DNA of 64,000 nucleotides from Massilia sp. 9I (GTDB lineage Bacteria; Pseudomonadota; Gammaproteobacteria; Burkholderiales; Burkholderiaceae_D): assembly GCF_902506415.1 (NCBI RefSeq), contig NZ_LR733275.1, positions 1,586,448 through 1,650,447 on the forward strand, read 5' to 3'. The translations under genes and the position numbers were made by a program. Below are positions 7,468 to 17,500 of this stretch, in pieces (the first letter of the stretch is position 1; every line of letters starts with the position of its first letter). The notes beneath the pieces are model-generated. The model was given only the letters and a program-made list of their open reading frames with translations. It ran no database searches and had not been told where the DNA came from.

Positions 7468-10400
7468 TGGACACGAACGACATTTCCAAGGACCCGGCGC
7501 CGGCGCCGAAACCACGGCGCTGGCCGCGCCGCGTCGCCATCGGCGTCGTCGTGACCGGCGTGATCGTCGGCGGCACGCTCTGGTACCTCGGCCGCGAAAC
7601 GACGCTGCAGATGATTGCCCAGCGCGTGGCCGCTTCCACCGGCGGCAAGCTGACCCTCACCGGCGTCACCGGCTCGTTGTACGGCACCATGCACATCGAG
7701 CGCGTCGTGTGGCGCACCGACGAGCAGCTGGTGGTGGCCAACAAGATCGACCTGCGCTGGTCGCCCAGCCAGATCGTCTCGCGCGGCATCCTGGTCGACA
7801 GCCTGCACGCCGCCAACCTGCGCGTCGAAACGCTCAAGGAAACCGAGGAGCGCTCGCCGATGCCGGCCAAGCTGGCGCCGCCCTTCCCGGTCTCGATCGA
7901 CGACGCGCGCCTGAACCAGGCGGTCTTCGTGAGCAAGGGCGCGGAAACGCGCATCGATAACATCCGCCTGCGCCTGCATGGGGACAAGCAGAGCTGGACG
8001 ATCCGCGACGCCGCCGCCGTGACGCCCTGGGGCGACGTAGCGGCAAACGGCAGCATCGGCGCCCAGCGCCCGTTCAAGCTCGATGCGAGTGCCAGCCTGA
8101 CGCAATCCCAGGCGAAAGCCGGTGCGCGCGCCGCCCAGCTGCGCCTGAAGGTCGGCGGCGACCTGGAGACCACGCTCGTGGACGCGACCGGCCAGGCCGG
8201 CCGCGCCGTCGGCGACGCCCACTTCGCGCTGTCGCCCTATGCCGAGATTCCGCTGCGCGAACTGCGCATCAATGGCCGCAACGTCGACCCGGGCTTCTTC
8301 AACCCGGCGCTGCCGACGGCCGACCTGACCTTCGCCATCGCGGGCAAGCTGGACCCAAACCGCAACATCAGCGGCAGCGTCAGCATCACCAACGACGGCC
8401 CGGAAGGCACCATCGACCAGCAGCGCCTGCCCCTGCGCAGCATGCGTGGCCAGCTGGGCGGCAACCTGAATGCCTTGCAGGTGTCCGACGTGCTGATGGA
8501 CTTCGGCGCGGCCGGCCGCTTTACCGGCACCGGCGGCGTGCAGCGCGACAAGGACGAGGAAGGTCTCGGCACCGCGCGCTTCACGCTGCACACCGAGCGC
8601 TTCGACCTCAAGAACATCTACTCCACCATGAAGCCGACCGCGATCCGCGGCGACATCCAGGTGACGAATGCCGGCACCGTCCAGACCCTGCAGGCGAACC
8701 TGGCCGACAAGGCCTTGCGCCTGGCCGCGCTGGCGACGCTGGAAAAGAACCTCGTCACGGTGCGCGAAGCGCGGCTTTCAAGCGGCAGCAGCCGCGTGGA
8801 CGTCACCGGCAACATGAATCTGCTGGAAGACAAGGCCTTCAAGGCCAGCGCCAGCGCCAGCCGCTTCAACCCGGCCGACTTCGGTGATTTCCCGGAAGCC
8901 GACATCAACGCCAGCGTGAACGTGGCCGGCGTCCTGGCCCCGGCCTGGCGCGTGGACGCCGACTTCGCCGTGCGCCGCAGCCGCCTGATGAACCAGGCAA
9001 TGTCGGGCGAAGGCAAGCTGCACGCCGATGCGAAACGCATCAGCGGCATCAACGCCGACCTGGCGCTGGGCCAGAACACGGTGGCGCTTTCCGGTGCCTT
9101 TGGCGGCGCCGGCGACAAGCTGCAGTGGCGCCTGGACGGCCGCCAGCTGTCGGCGGTGCGCAGCGACCTGTATGGCGCCGTCACGGCCAGCGGCGTCGCC
9201 ACCGGCACCATGGCCGCGCCGCGCACCACGTTCGACCTCAATGCGAATGGCCTCGGCTGGGTCGCCGCCCAGCGCAAGAATGCCAACGGCAGCCTGCGCG
9301 CCAGCGGCGAAGCCTGGCTGGCCGGCGGCGAGGGAGCGCGCTTCGTCGAAGCGAAGGTGAGCGGCGCGATGCAGCGCTTCAACCCGGCCGCCTTCGGCTC
9401 GCCGCTGGCCGGTTCGATCAACGGCGCTTTCGATGCCAGCGGCCGCAGTGGCGCCGACTGGCGCGGCGCGCTCGACCTGCGCGTGCAGGATTCGACGCTG
9501 TCGAACTCCCCGCTGTGGGGCCATGCCAAGCTCAGCGCCGACCGCCGCCACGTCTCGAACGCCGACGTCGACCTGCACGTCGGCGCCAATGTGGTCGCCG
9601 CCAAGGGCAGCTTCGGCCTTGGTTCCGACCAGCTGGGCTGGCGCATCGACGCGCCCCAGCTGGCCGCGCTCGGTCCCGACTTCGGCGGCGTGCTGCGCGG
9701 CCAGGGCACCCTGTCCGGCACCATGGATACGCCTTCGCTCACCGCTTCGCTGGAAGGCCAGAACCTGCGCCTGCTCGGCACCCACAGCATCCGTTCCCTG
9801 CGCGCGAACGCCAACCTCGGCTCCGGCCGCGGCGCGCGCGATGCGCTGGCCAGCGACATCCAAATCACCGAATACGTCAGCGGCGAGACCCGCGTGGCCT
9901 CGGCCAGCCTGAAGACCGAAGGCACGCGCGGCGCCCACACGCTGCGCGCGGCCGCCGTGGGCGAAGCGTTCGACGCCAACCTGGAAGTACGTGGCGGCTG
10001 GTCGGGCGACACCTGGAGCGGCACCCTGGCCGCCCTGCAAAACCGCGGCCGCTACGCGATGTCGCTGCAGGCGCCGGTCCCGCTGCGCATCAGCGGCGCC
10101 AAGGGCAGCGGCGTGATGGGACTGGCCAAGCCGGAAACGCTGGCCTTCAATGGCGCAGTGATCCGCCTGCCGGCCGGCAGCATCACGGTCGACTCCCTGG
10201 TCAAGAACGGCTCACGCTGGAACAGCCGCGGCCACGCCGACAACGTGCCGCTCACTTACCTGTCCCAGTTCTCGCCGGCGATCCGCGAGAACGCGCGCGG
10301 CGACCTGACCCTGGGCGCCCAGTGGGCGCTCGACCTGCGCACCGCGACCGCCACCGGCGGCGCGCCGGCGCTGGACGGCATGGTCCACGTCTTCCGCGAA

Positions 10401-11897
10401 AAGGGCGACGTCATCGCCGGCAGCGACCAACCGGTCCCGCTCGGCCTGCGCACGCTCGATGCGCGCGCCGACGTCCAGGGGGGCGCCCTGCGCGTGGCCG
10501 TCAATCTGGACGGCACCCGCACCGGCAGCGCCAAGCTGGAAGGCTCGGCCCAGCTGCTGCAGGGACGGCTCGATCGCGATAGCCCGATGCGCATGCGCCT
10601 GGACGCCAACATGGGCTCGATCGCCTGGCTGGCCTCGTTTGCCGGCCAATCCGGACTGGAACTGGACGGCGCCCTGCGCCTGGCGGTACAGGGCTCCGGC
10701 ACCATCGGCACGCCGCGCCTGGACGGCACCGTGCAGGGCGACCGGCTGGCGGTACGCTGGCCCGAACAAGGCCTGCGCCTGCAGAATGGCGAACTGCGGG
10801 CGGGTCTCGCCGGCGACCAGCTGCAGCTGCAGCGCCTGTACTTCCAGGGCCGCCAGGGCAGCGCCTCGGCCGAGGGCTCGCTGCGCTTTTCCAGCGGCCT
10901 GGCCGCGGCCGACCTGCGCCTGACGCTCGACAAGCTCGAAGCCCTGTCGCGCCCGGACCGCACCGTGGTCCTGAGCGGCAAGGCGTCCCTGGTGCGGGAT
11001 GCCGAGCGCTTTGCGCTGGAAGGGAATATCCGCGCCGACCGCGCCCTGATCGAATTCGCGCCCCAGGGCCGCCCCACCATGTCGGACGACGTGATTGTGC
11101 TGGGCCAGGGCGGCGCCAAGCCGGTCCCTTCCAACAAGAAGGAAGAGCTGCCGCTGACGATCGACCTGCGCGCCGACCTCGGGGACGAATTCCACCTGCG
11201 TGGCCTGGGCATCGACGCCACGCTCGCCGGCAACGTCCGCGTGCGCAAGGTCGGTGCCGGCGCGCCGCGCGTAAACGGCACCATCCGCGCGGTCGAAGGC
11301 GATTACGCGGCCTATGGACAGCGGCTGGCGATCGAGCGCGCCAACATCACCTTCAGCGGACCGTACGACAATCCTTCGCTCGACGTGCTGGCGGTGCGCA
11401 AGCGTCCCGAGGGCGAGCAGCTATCGGAAACCAATGTGGAAGCCGGCGTGCAGGTACGCGGCACCGCGCAGTCGCCACAGGCCAAGCTGGTGTCGACCCC
11501 GAACGTGCCGGACAGCGAAAAGCTGTCCTGGCTGGTGCTGGGCCACGGCATGGAAGGCACCAGCGGCAACGAGAAGGATGTGCTGGCCGCCGCCGCCGCT
11601 GCCCTGCTGGGCGGCAAGGGCGGCACCGGCGGCATCACGCAGAAGCTGGCGACCTCGCTCGGCGTGGACGAGTTGGGCCTGAAACAGGCCAACGGCACCG
11701 CCACCGGCCTGGAAAGCACGGTGGTCACGGTCGGCAAGCGCATCTCCTCGCGCGCCTACCTCAGCTTCGAACAGGGCGCGACCACGGCCTCGAGTCTAGT
11801 GCGCCTTCGCTACAAATGGAGCCCGAAGATCACGCTGCAGTTCCAGACGGGTACGAACACGGCCCTGGACGTGTTGTACTCCTGGGCCTTCGATTAA
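7467..11897 (+). CDS. tamB: TamB, AsmA-like inner-membrane-anchored periplasmic bridge protein
   Basis: A 1,476-residue protein. A single N-terminal membrane anchor lies at about 18-38 (VAIGVVVTGVIVGGTLWYL). Some 1,050 residues of repetitive beta-taco/AsmA-like sequence follow, and then the DUF490/TamB C-terminal domain ends in a strand-rich tail (ITLQFQTGTNTALDVLYSWAFD). TamB spans the periplasm and works with TamA in outer-membrane protein assembly; related proteins move phospholipid between membranes. Length and architecture are normal for proteobacterial TamB. It shares one base with tamA. No terminator is obvious; an AT-rich region follows. Confidence 0.95.
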   Translation: MDTNDISKDPAPAPKPRRWPRRVAIGVVVTGVIVGGTLWYLGRETTLQMIAQRVAASTGGKLTLTGVTGSLYGTMHIERVVWRTDEQLVVANKIDLRWSPSQIVSRGILVDSLHAANLRVETLKETEERSPMPAKLAPPFPVSIDDARLNQAVFVSKGAETRIDNIRLRLHGDKQSWTIRDAAAVTPWGDVAANGSIGAQRPFKLDASASLTQSQAKAGARAAQLRLKVGGDLETTLVDATGQAGRAVGDAHFALSPYAEIPLRELRINGRNVDPGFFNPALPTADLTFAIAGKLDPNRNISGSVSITNDGPEGTIDQQRLPLRSMRGQLGGNLNALQVSDVLMDFGAAGRFTGTGGVQRDKDEEGLGTARFTLHTERFDLKNIYSTMKPTAIRGDIQVTNAGTVQTLQANLADKALRLAALATLEKNLVTVREARLSSGSSRVDVTGNMNLLEDKAFKASASASRFNPADFGDFPEADINASVNVAGVLAPAWRVDADFAVRRSRLMNQAMSGEGKLHADAKRISGINADLALGQNTVALSGAFGGAGDKLQWRLDGRQLSAVRSDLYGAVTASGVATGTMAAPRTTFDLNANGLGWVAAQRKNANGSLRASGEAWLAGGEGARFVEAKVSGAMQRFNPAAFGSPLAGSINGAFDASGRSGADWRGALDLRVQDSTLSNSPLWGHAKLSADRRHVSNADVDLHVGANVVAAKGSFGLGSDQLGWRIDAPQLAALGPDFGGVLRGQGTLSGTMDTPSLTASLEGQNLRLLGTHSIRSLRANANLGSGRGARDALASDIQITEYVSGETRVASASLKTEGTRGAHTLRAAAVGEAFDANLEVRGGWSGDTWSGTLAALQNRGRYAMSLQAPVPLRISGAKGSGVMGLAKPETLAFNGAVIRLPAGSITVDSLVKNGSRWNSRGHADNVPLTYLSQFSPAIRENARGDLTLGAQWALDLRTATATGGAPALDGMVHVFREKGDVIAGSDQPVPLGLRTLDARADVQGGALRVAVNLDGTRTGSAKLEGSAQLLQGRLDRDSPMRMRLDANMGSIAWLASFAGQSGLELDGALRLAVQGSGTIGTPRLDGTVQGDRLAVRWPEQGLRLQNGELRAGLAGDQLQLQRLYFQGRQGSASAEGSLRFSSGLAAADLRLTLDKLEALSRPDRTVVLSGKASLVRDAERFALEGNIRADRALIEFAPQGRPTMSDDVIVLGQGGAKPVPSNKKEELPLTIDLRADLGDEFHLRGLGIDATLAGNVRVRKVGAGAPRVNGTIRAVEGDYAAYGQRLAIERANITFSGPYDNPSLDVLAVRKRPEGEQLSETNVEAGVQVRGTAQSPQAKLVSTPNVPDSEKLSWLVLGHGMEGTSGNEKDVLAAAAAALLGGKGGTGGITQKLATSLGVDELGLKQANGTATGLESTVVTVGKRISSRAYLSFEQGATTASSLVRLRYKWSPKITLQFQTGTNTALDVLYSWAFD

Positions 11898-11946
11898 TGC
11901 GACCGCAGGGATTGTCGAGAAATCTTACAGTCCCTGCCGGAACCTG

Positions 11947-12007
11947 AAATTTCCCACTAATAACTTTAAATTCATTAGTGCAATTAATTGATTTCTAAGG
12001 GGAAATT
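11947..12007. repeat. Nested inverted repeats upstream of the PEP-CTERM gene
   Basis: The inner pair is CACTAAT-N18-ATTAGTG (11955-11961 and 11974-11980 as arms). The outer pair is AATTTCCC (11948-11955) and GGGAAATT (12000-12007). They lie 20-80 bases upstream of a sigma-54-type promoter, in a clearly AT-rich patch. That is where an enhancer-binding protein or IHF would be expected. Function inferred. Confidence 0.4.
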
Positions 12008-12024
12008 GAAGTTTCCTGCAAGAC

Positions 12025-12040
12025 TGGCACGTTTCATGCT
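12025..12040 (+). promoter_or_regulatory. Sigma-54 (RpoN) promoter, -24/-12 type
   Basis: The element TGGCACGTTTCATGCT places GG and GC with exactly the spacing of the TGGCACG-N4-TTGC consensus. The only departure is A for the first T of the -12 element. Transcription would begin near 12051, leaving a leader of about 40 bases before the ATG at 12092. Sigma-54 promoters are known for PEP-CTERM genes controlled by PrsK/PrsR-type systems. Confidence 0.75.
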
Positions 12041-12091
12041 TAGATATTAAACGAAAGCAAACCTTACGTTTAGATAACTGAGAGAAGCGCC

Positions 12092-12949
12092 ATGATCCTC
12101 AACAAACTGTCCGCTACCTTAATTGCTGCAACGCTGGCCGTGGGCGCATCCGCTCCTGCGCAGGCAGTTACCCTGGTCACGGGCGACCTGAAAATCACCA
12201 TCAACGCTTTCGACGCCAGCACCATCGGCTACGGCAACACGGTCGGCACCAAGTGCGAATCGATCGCCCAGTGCAATAGCGTCGCGACCAAGCCGGCGGT
12301 CAACGCCTACGGCGGCGAGGACACCTGGGGCATCTTCTCGGTGCAGAGCATCTCGCGCGTGTCGAACGGCAGCCTGATCTTTACTGCCGGCACCAATGGC
12401 GAATACCTGACCGGCATGTTCGGCGGCATCAAGGACACTTACGTCGAAGTCAGCGGCTCCAAGTCGCCGAGCACCCTGGCGCTGGGCACCGGCGGCTGGC
12501 TGAACATGTACCTGACCGGCCAGAACTACAACGCCAGCTTCGGCCCGAACGGCCGCCAGGGCGAGTTCGGCTACCGCGGCATCACCAATATCGGCGGCAC
12601 GCTGGCCTTGTCGGCCGTGTTCGCGCCGGGCGTGCTGGGCGGCGATCCGGAATACACCTATTCCTCGAACTACGCCAACAACACGATCTCGGGCGGCGGC
12701 CAGGCTTTCCTGGACGTGACCGGCGGCTCGCTGAAGAAGCTGTTCGACACGAACCTGCAGCAAGACCCGAACGGCGGCATGCACGACCTGTTCATGAAGA
12801 TCACCTACGGCCAGACCGGCGCCTCGGCCGGCCCAGGCTGGACCGTCGATATCTCGGGCGACGTCCAGGGCAACGTCCCGGAACCGGGCTCGCTGGCCCT
12901 GCTGGGCCTCGGCTTTGCCGGCCTGGCTGCGCGTCGTCGCCGCGGCTGA
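12092..12949 (+). CDS. PEP-CTERM sorting domain protein
   Basis: A 285-residue exported protein. The signal peptide ends at about residue 25 (GASAPAQA). A Gly/Ser/Asn-rich beta-type body of about 230 residues follows. The tripartite C-terminal sorting signal is VPEPGSLALLGLGFAGLAA followed by RRRRG. PEP-CTERM proteins are recognised by exosortase (EpsH/XrtA-type) and usually decorate an exopolysaccharide-rich surface or floc matrix. A single Cys pair (CESIAQC) near residue 51 may be disulfide-bonded. No exosortase gene is in this window. A sigma-54 promoter precedes it and a strong terminator follows, so it is a monocistronic, separately regulated gene. Confidence 0.92.
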   Translation: MILNKLSATLIAATLAVGASAPAQAVTLVTGDLKITINAFDASTIGYGNTVGTKCESIAQCNSVATKPAVNAYGGEDTWGIFSVQSISRVSNGSLIFTAGTNGEYLTGMFGGIKDTYVEVSGSKSPSTLALGTGGWLNMYLTGQNYNASFGPNGRQGEFGYRGITNIGGTLALSAVFAPGVLGGDPEYTYSSNYANNTISGGGQAFLDVTGGSLKKLFDTNLQQDPNGGMHDLFMKITYGQTGASAGPGWTVDISGDVQGNVPEPGSLALLGLGFAGLAARRRRG

Positions 12950-12967
12950 TCCACTTCGTTTCCCCGG

Positions 12968-13000
12968 AAACCGCAGCGCCTCGCGCCCTGCGGTTTTTTT
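12968..13000 (+). terminator. Rho-independent terminator of the PEP-CTERM gene
   Basis: A nine-base stem AAACCGCAG/CTGCGGTTT with an 11-base loop runs directly into seven further bases' worth of T (T-tract to 13000). It starts 19 bases after the stop codon. Confidence 0.85.
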
Positions 13001-13019
13001 ACGCCCCGGATCGGCGTGT

Positions 13020-13205
13020 TCAGGACAGCATGCTGGGCTTGTGATCGGGCACCGGATCGTCGTCGGCCTGAGGCGTGTGGGAATGGCCGGGCTGGTGGTG
13101 CGGATGGGGCGTATCGAAGGGCTCGGGGGCCGGTTCCTCGATCGGGGCCGGGTCCGGTGCACGGTGCGCTTTCATCGGAACATGCGCAGAAAACACTGCA
13201 TTCAT
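13020..13205 (-). CDS. Pro/His/Asp-rich miniprotein
   Basis: A 61-residue protein with a good AGGAGA ribosome-binding site eight bases before the ATG, which argues for real translation. It has no transmembrane segment. The sequence is low complexity: PDPAPIEEPAPEPF, then HPHHQPGHSHTPQ, then DDDPVPDHKP. Clustered His and Asp could bind metal, but that is speculation. It lies between two plus-strand genes and is transcribed towards the PEP-CTERM terminator. I do not recognise a family. Confidence 0.55.
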   Translation of the reverse strand: MNAVFSAHVPMKAHRAPDPAPIEEPAPEPFDTPHPHHQPGHSHTPQADDDPVPDHKPSMLS

Positions 13206-13327
13206 GGCGGGAATCTCCTGGTCAAAAGCGGAGTGGACACCATACCAGAATGCCCCGGGCGCCGCCGTTCGCCGCCGCTCCTGTGCGAGGCGGCTACAAT
13301 GGCGGGCCAGAACCAATTCATTGCACC

Positions 13328-13849
13328 ATGGAAGACCTCTCGATCACCACCCTCGCCCTGCTCGTCCTGACGCCCCTGCTGGTCTGGCGTGTCTACAACC
13401 GCATCAAAGCGCGCATGACGCGCCAGCGCTCGATCGTCTCGCGCCATTACACCGGCGTGCTGGTGTTCGGGGCCATGATCGTGGTGCCGCTGCTGCAGCT
13501 GTTCGACCGCCTGCCCAACCTGGCCGCGCTGATGCTCGGGTCGGCCGTCGGTTTCGGCTGGAGCGTGTATGCGCTGACGAAGACCCGCTTCGAGGATACA
13601 CCGCAGGGCTACTACTTTACCCCGCCCGCGCGGCTGGGTATCGTGATGGCGATGATCCTGGTGGCACGCATCTTCTACCTGGGCGTGGAGATCTATGCCA
13701 ACCAGGGCAAGGGCATCCCGGCGCCGAAGCTGACCGACGATGCGATCACCATGCTGTGCGTCGGGCTGACCGCCGGCTACTTCGAGTGGTACTCGATGGG
13801 ACTGCTGCAGTGGCGCCGCAAGCTGCGCAAGGCGATCGACGTCGAATAA
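13328..13849 (+). CDS. Four-helix inner-membrane protein, CcdC/DUF1453-like
   Basis: A 173-residue membrane protein with hydrophobic helices at about 5-20, 42-60, 67-84 and 101-119, plus a further hydrophobic stretch near 140-155. Short basic loops (RIKARMTRQRS, WRRKLRKAI) suggest cytoplasmic faces. The opening LLVLTPLLVWRVYNRIKARM, with helix then Arg-rich turn, recalls the CcdC/DUF1453 family, but I give this only as a possibility. No catalytic motif is visible. It is followed immediately by the duplicated fragment on the opposite strand. Confidence 0.75.
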   Translation: MEDLSITTLALLVLTPLLVWRVYNRIKARMTRQRSIVSRHYTGVLVFGAMIVVPLLQLFDRLPNLAALMLGSAVGFGWSVYALTKTRFEDTPQGYYFTPPARLGIVMAMILVARIFYLGVEIYANQGKGIPAPKLTDDAITMLCVGLTAGYFEWYSMGLLQWRRKLRKAIDVE

Positions 13850-13853
13850 CCGG

Positions 13854-13970
13854 TCAGCAGCCGCGCTGCCGCTCCAAGCGTTCGGCTACCAGCGCTGTAA
13901 CGACGGCCGGCAGCACGTGCACGGCCCAGCGTTCGCCGGCCTTGCGCGGTCCGGCCCGTACTTCGCCCTG
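13854..13970 (-). pseudogene. Duplicated 3' fragment of the membrane-protein gene at 3577-4035
   Basis: Aligning by eye, 13861-13970 matches 3581-3690 without gaps, with 18 differences in 110 bases. Translated, 30 of 36 residues agree (for example ERWAVHVL and AVVTALVAERLER), and the fragment keeps an open frame to a TGA at 13854. Upstream of 13970 the similarity stops abruptly, and no start codon or membrane segments are present. It is the C-terminal remnant of a second copy. Confidence 0.8.
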
Positions 13971-13986
13971 CAGTTGTTCAAGGTCC

Positions 13987-14004
13987 GCTTCTGGCCGAGA
14001 GCAG
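13987..14004. repeat. Short repeat, copy 1
   Basis: GCTTCTGGCCGAGAGCAG, matched at 14371-14388 with a single difference. It follows directly after the duplicated gene fragment. The two copies flank the Imm32-like gene in direct orientation. Confidence 0.5.
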
Positions 14005-14070
14005 TCTACTTGCAAAGGACCGCTGCCGACCCAAGCTGACGTACCTTCGCCAATTTAACGAGCGACAAAA

Positions 14071-14325
14071 CTACGAATCTTGTGGGTCTTCGTATACCTG
14101 CGTTAACTGGATATCCGGCCAGGCAGGGTCCCAGTCTTTACAGAAGTCCATGAAGTGGACGTGGTCGTAGCCTGGGCCTATGCGTTTCATTTCTGAAGCC
14201 GCATGCATCACAAAGCTCGCAAAAGTTTCCATCGCTTCCGGCGATAGCGAGATTGCGATGCTAGACATTTCCATAAAGTCCATGTGCTTCTGCACCTCAG
14301 CGGCTTCACCGTAAATTTTCATCAT
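14071..14325 (-). CDS. Imm32-like small protein (possible immunity protein)
   Basis: An 84-residue acidic protein opening MMKIYGEA, with an ISLSPEAMETFASFVMHAA helix, then a YDHVHFMDF His-rich turn and a DPAWPDIQL strand. This order (MKIYG, SPEEL-type helix, DH.H, W..DI) resembles the Imm32 immunity family found beside polymorphic toxins. The match is from memory and short, so it is tentative. No toxin gene is next to it. It sits alone in noncoding DNA flanked by an 18-base direct repeat and a gene fragment, which suggests an orphan left after rearrangement. Start 14325 or 14322 (ATGATG), with GGAG upstream. Confidence 0.6.
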   Translation of the reverse strand: MMKIYGEAAEVQKHMDFMEMSSIAISLSPEAMETFASFVMHAASEMKRIGPGYDHVHFMDFCKDWDPAWPDIQLTQVYEDPQDS

Positions 14326-14370
14326 CTTGTGGTACTACTCCGTGACGACGTCGTTGTCTAACGCCAGCTC

Positions 14371-14388
14371 GCTTCTGGCCGACAGCAG
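14371..14388. repeat. Short repeat, copy 2
   Basis: GCTTCTGGCCGACAGCAG, 17 of 18 bases identical to 13987-14004 and in the same orientation. The surrounding 14326-14500 shows no convincing gene. Confidence 0.5.
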
Positions 14389-14500
14389 ACCCACTTGGGA
14401 TTCTCAACGGGTTTTCGACTTCGCGGAGAGCTTGGAAGCTTTACGCACACCCGCCCTCAACATGTCAGCTATCTGCGCCACCGGGAGAGCTGCGCATGAC

Positions 14501-17500
14501 CTAGGGCCCTGCATGTCGCTTGAGCAAGCCCGATATGATCGACAGTAGGCGATCGACCACTAGCGGCTTGCCGAGATGGGCCGAAAAGCCCGCCTCACGC
14601 GCTGCGGCGATGTCTTGCTCCCGGCCCAGCCCGGTCACGGCCACGGCCGGCATGGTCGAGTAGCGTGGCATCTTGCGCACCTCGCGCAATAGTCCGTAGC
14701 CGTCCATATCCGGCATCGAGATGTCCGATACCAGCAGCTCGACGTCCTCGCGGCCGAGGATGTCGAGAGCTTGCCGGGCGCTGGTCGCACCAAATGTCTC
14801 GGCGCCGTACATCTGCAGCAGCGATTGCATCATCATCACGGCGTCCTCGACGTCGTCGACCAGCAGGATGCGCAGTCCGGCAATGTCGAGTTGCGCATCG
14901 GCTAGCGTGCCGACCTCATGGCAGTCCTGTTCGACGAGCGGCAGCCAGACAGTGAAGCGGGCGCCCTTGCCGACGCCTTCCGAATAGGCTTCGATTCGTC
15001 CGCCATGCAGGCTGACCAGTTCACGCACGAGCGCCAGGCCGATGCCCAAGCCCCCTTTGGCGCGGGTGGTGACCGAGTTCGCCTGGCCAAACATTTCGAA
15101 CACTTTGGCGAGGCTGCCGGGCGCGATGCCCTGGCCGCTGTCCACCACGTCGAGCCGCATCATGCCGGCATCGGCGCCGAGGTTCACCGCGATCTCGCCA
15201 CCTTGCGGCGTGAACTTGATCGCGTTGCTGAGCAGGTTCATCGCGATCTGCTCGAAACGCACGGCGTCGGCCATCACCACCAAGCTGTCGTCGATGCTCG
15301 TTTTGAAACTCAACCCCTGTGCAGACGGGTCGGCCAGCGCCACGTCGACGATGGCGCGGACCACCTTGCTGGCCTGGACCGGCGTCACCGACAGCGCCAT
15401 CTTGCCGGTACGGACGCGTGACATGTCGAGCAGGTCTTCAATGATCTTGGCCTGGCTGACGACCGAGGTGCGAATCGTTTCGGCGCAACGCACGGCGAGG
15501 CTGGAGGCCCGCACTTCGGGAATGCGCGCCAGTACGTCGGCATTAATGCCGATCATGTTCAGCGGCTGTCGCAGTTCATGCGACATGATCGCCAGGAACT
15601 GGTCTTTGACGGCCACTGCATGTTCGGCGCCGGTGCGCTCACGGTGCTCATGGCTGAACGCCGCGTCCCGTTCACTCATCAGGCGCAGGCGCTGGGTCTC
15701 GTCGCGCGCGATCTTGGCATAGCCGTAGGCGGCGCGTTCGCCGAGGGGATTGGTGACGCCGCTGGCGTAGAAACGGCTGCCGTCCTTGCGCAGGTGCCAG
15801 CGCTCGTCCTCGGAGCGCCCATCGTCGCGCGCGCGCCGCATTTCCTGCTCGCGCGCACCACGCTCGCGGTCCTCGGGTGTGTACAGGGCTTCGAGCGACT
15901 GGCCCAGCATTTCAGCCTCGGTGTAGCCGAACAGGCGCTCGGCACCCTTGTTCCAGCTGGTGGCATGTCCCTCGGCATCGAGAGAGATGATGGCATAGTC
16001 ATGGGTGCTCTCGGCCACCATCTGCATGCGTGCTTCATGCGCGCGCGCCTGTTCTTCGGCCTGGCGGCGTTCGCTGATGTCGAAGAAGGTCATGATCGCG
16101 CCCTCGATCCTGTCTTCCGTGGTCCGGTAGGGCAGCAGGCGCACGATATACCAGCGGCCGTCATAGCTGCGGACCTCCCGCTCGACCGGACGCAGTGTCG
16201 CGAACGTGGCGCTGACGTCATCGGCCAGCTGGTCGTAGTCGAGGCGGTGGGTCAGGTCCAGCAGCGAGCGGCCGAGGTCCGAGGCGATGACGCTGAAGAT
16301 GTCGGTCGCGCGCGGCGTAAAGCGCTTGATACGCATGCCGCTGTCGACGAACACCGTGGCGATGTCGGTCGAGGCGATCAGGTTGTTCAGGTCGTCGTTG
16401 GCCTTGCCGGTTTCCTCGACCTTCACCTTGAGCTCGTAGTTGACGGTAATGAGCTCTTCGTTCACCGACTGCAGCTCTTCCTTGCTGGTCTCGAGTTCCT
16501 CCGTAGCCGAGCGCAGTTCCTCGTTGATCGCCTGGAGTTCCTCGTTGGATGCGCGCAGTTCTTCGGTCGAGATCTCGGAATGCTCGATCGTCTCCTGCAA
16601 CTGCTCCTTGGTGCGCTGCAACTCGGTCTCGAGCTGGGTCAGGACCATGTCGTCGCGCGAGGCGCCGGCTGGGACGGGGGCAACTTCGGGCGACACCTCG
16701 TTGAACACGACCAGCATGAAATTCTCGGAACTGTCCTCGTCGCGGAATGGAGATACCTTCATGCCGATGATCACGCTCCGTCCCTGCAACTCGATCGAGA
16801 TGTGACGGCAGTCGATGGCGGTGTTTCCTTGCTGGGCCTGGTACAGTGCGCTGCGCAGCTCAAGGCGCAGTTCGGGCATGACCAATGCAAGCACGTTGCG
16901 CGACGGCTCTCCGGCGCCCATGCGCAGGAACTGTCCGGCGCGTTGCGACATGTGGACGATGTTCGCTTCGCGGTCCAGCACCAGCGACGGCGGCGCTGCC
17001 AGCGCCAGCGCGCGTTGGTGCACCTCGGCATACGAGAACTGGCGCCGCGGCGGCGGATACAGGACTGATTCCGGCAGCCGGCTGACATGGCTCGGCACCT
17101 GGGTGCCGGAGCTCATGGTGCGCGAGGTCGGGCGGGCGCGGTAGATGCGGTTCTTCTTGTCCACCGGGACGAAGAAATCCGCGACCGACTCGGCCGACTC
17201 CGAGCTGCCCAGGAACAGATAGCCGCCCGGCTTGAGGGCGAAGTGAAACATCTCGAGTACCCGGATCTGGACTTCGCGGTTCAGGTAGATCAGCAGGTTG
17301 CGGCACGAGACCATGTCGAGCCGCGAGAACGGCGGGTCGCGCAGGACGTTGTGCGAAGCGAACAGGATGCGGTCGCGGATGGCCTTGCGAATGTTGTAGC
17401 GGTCGTCGTCCTTGGTGAAATGGCGCCGCAGGCGCGAGGGCGCGATGTCGGTGAGGATCGAGGCGGGATAGACGCCGCTGCGCGCCCGGGCGATGGCGTC

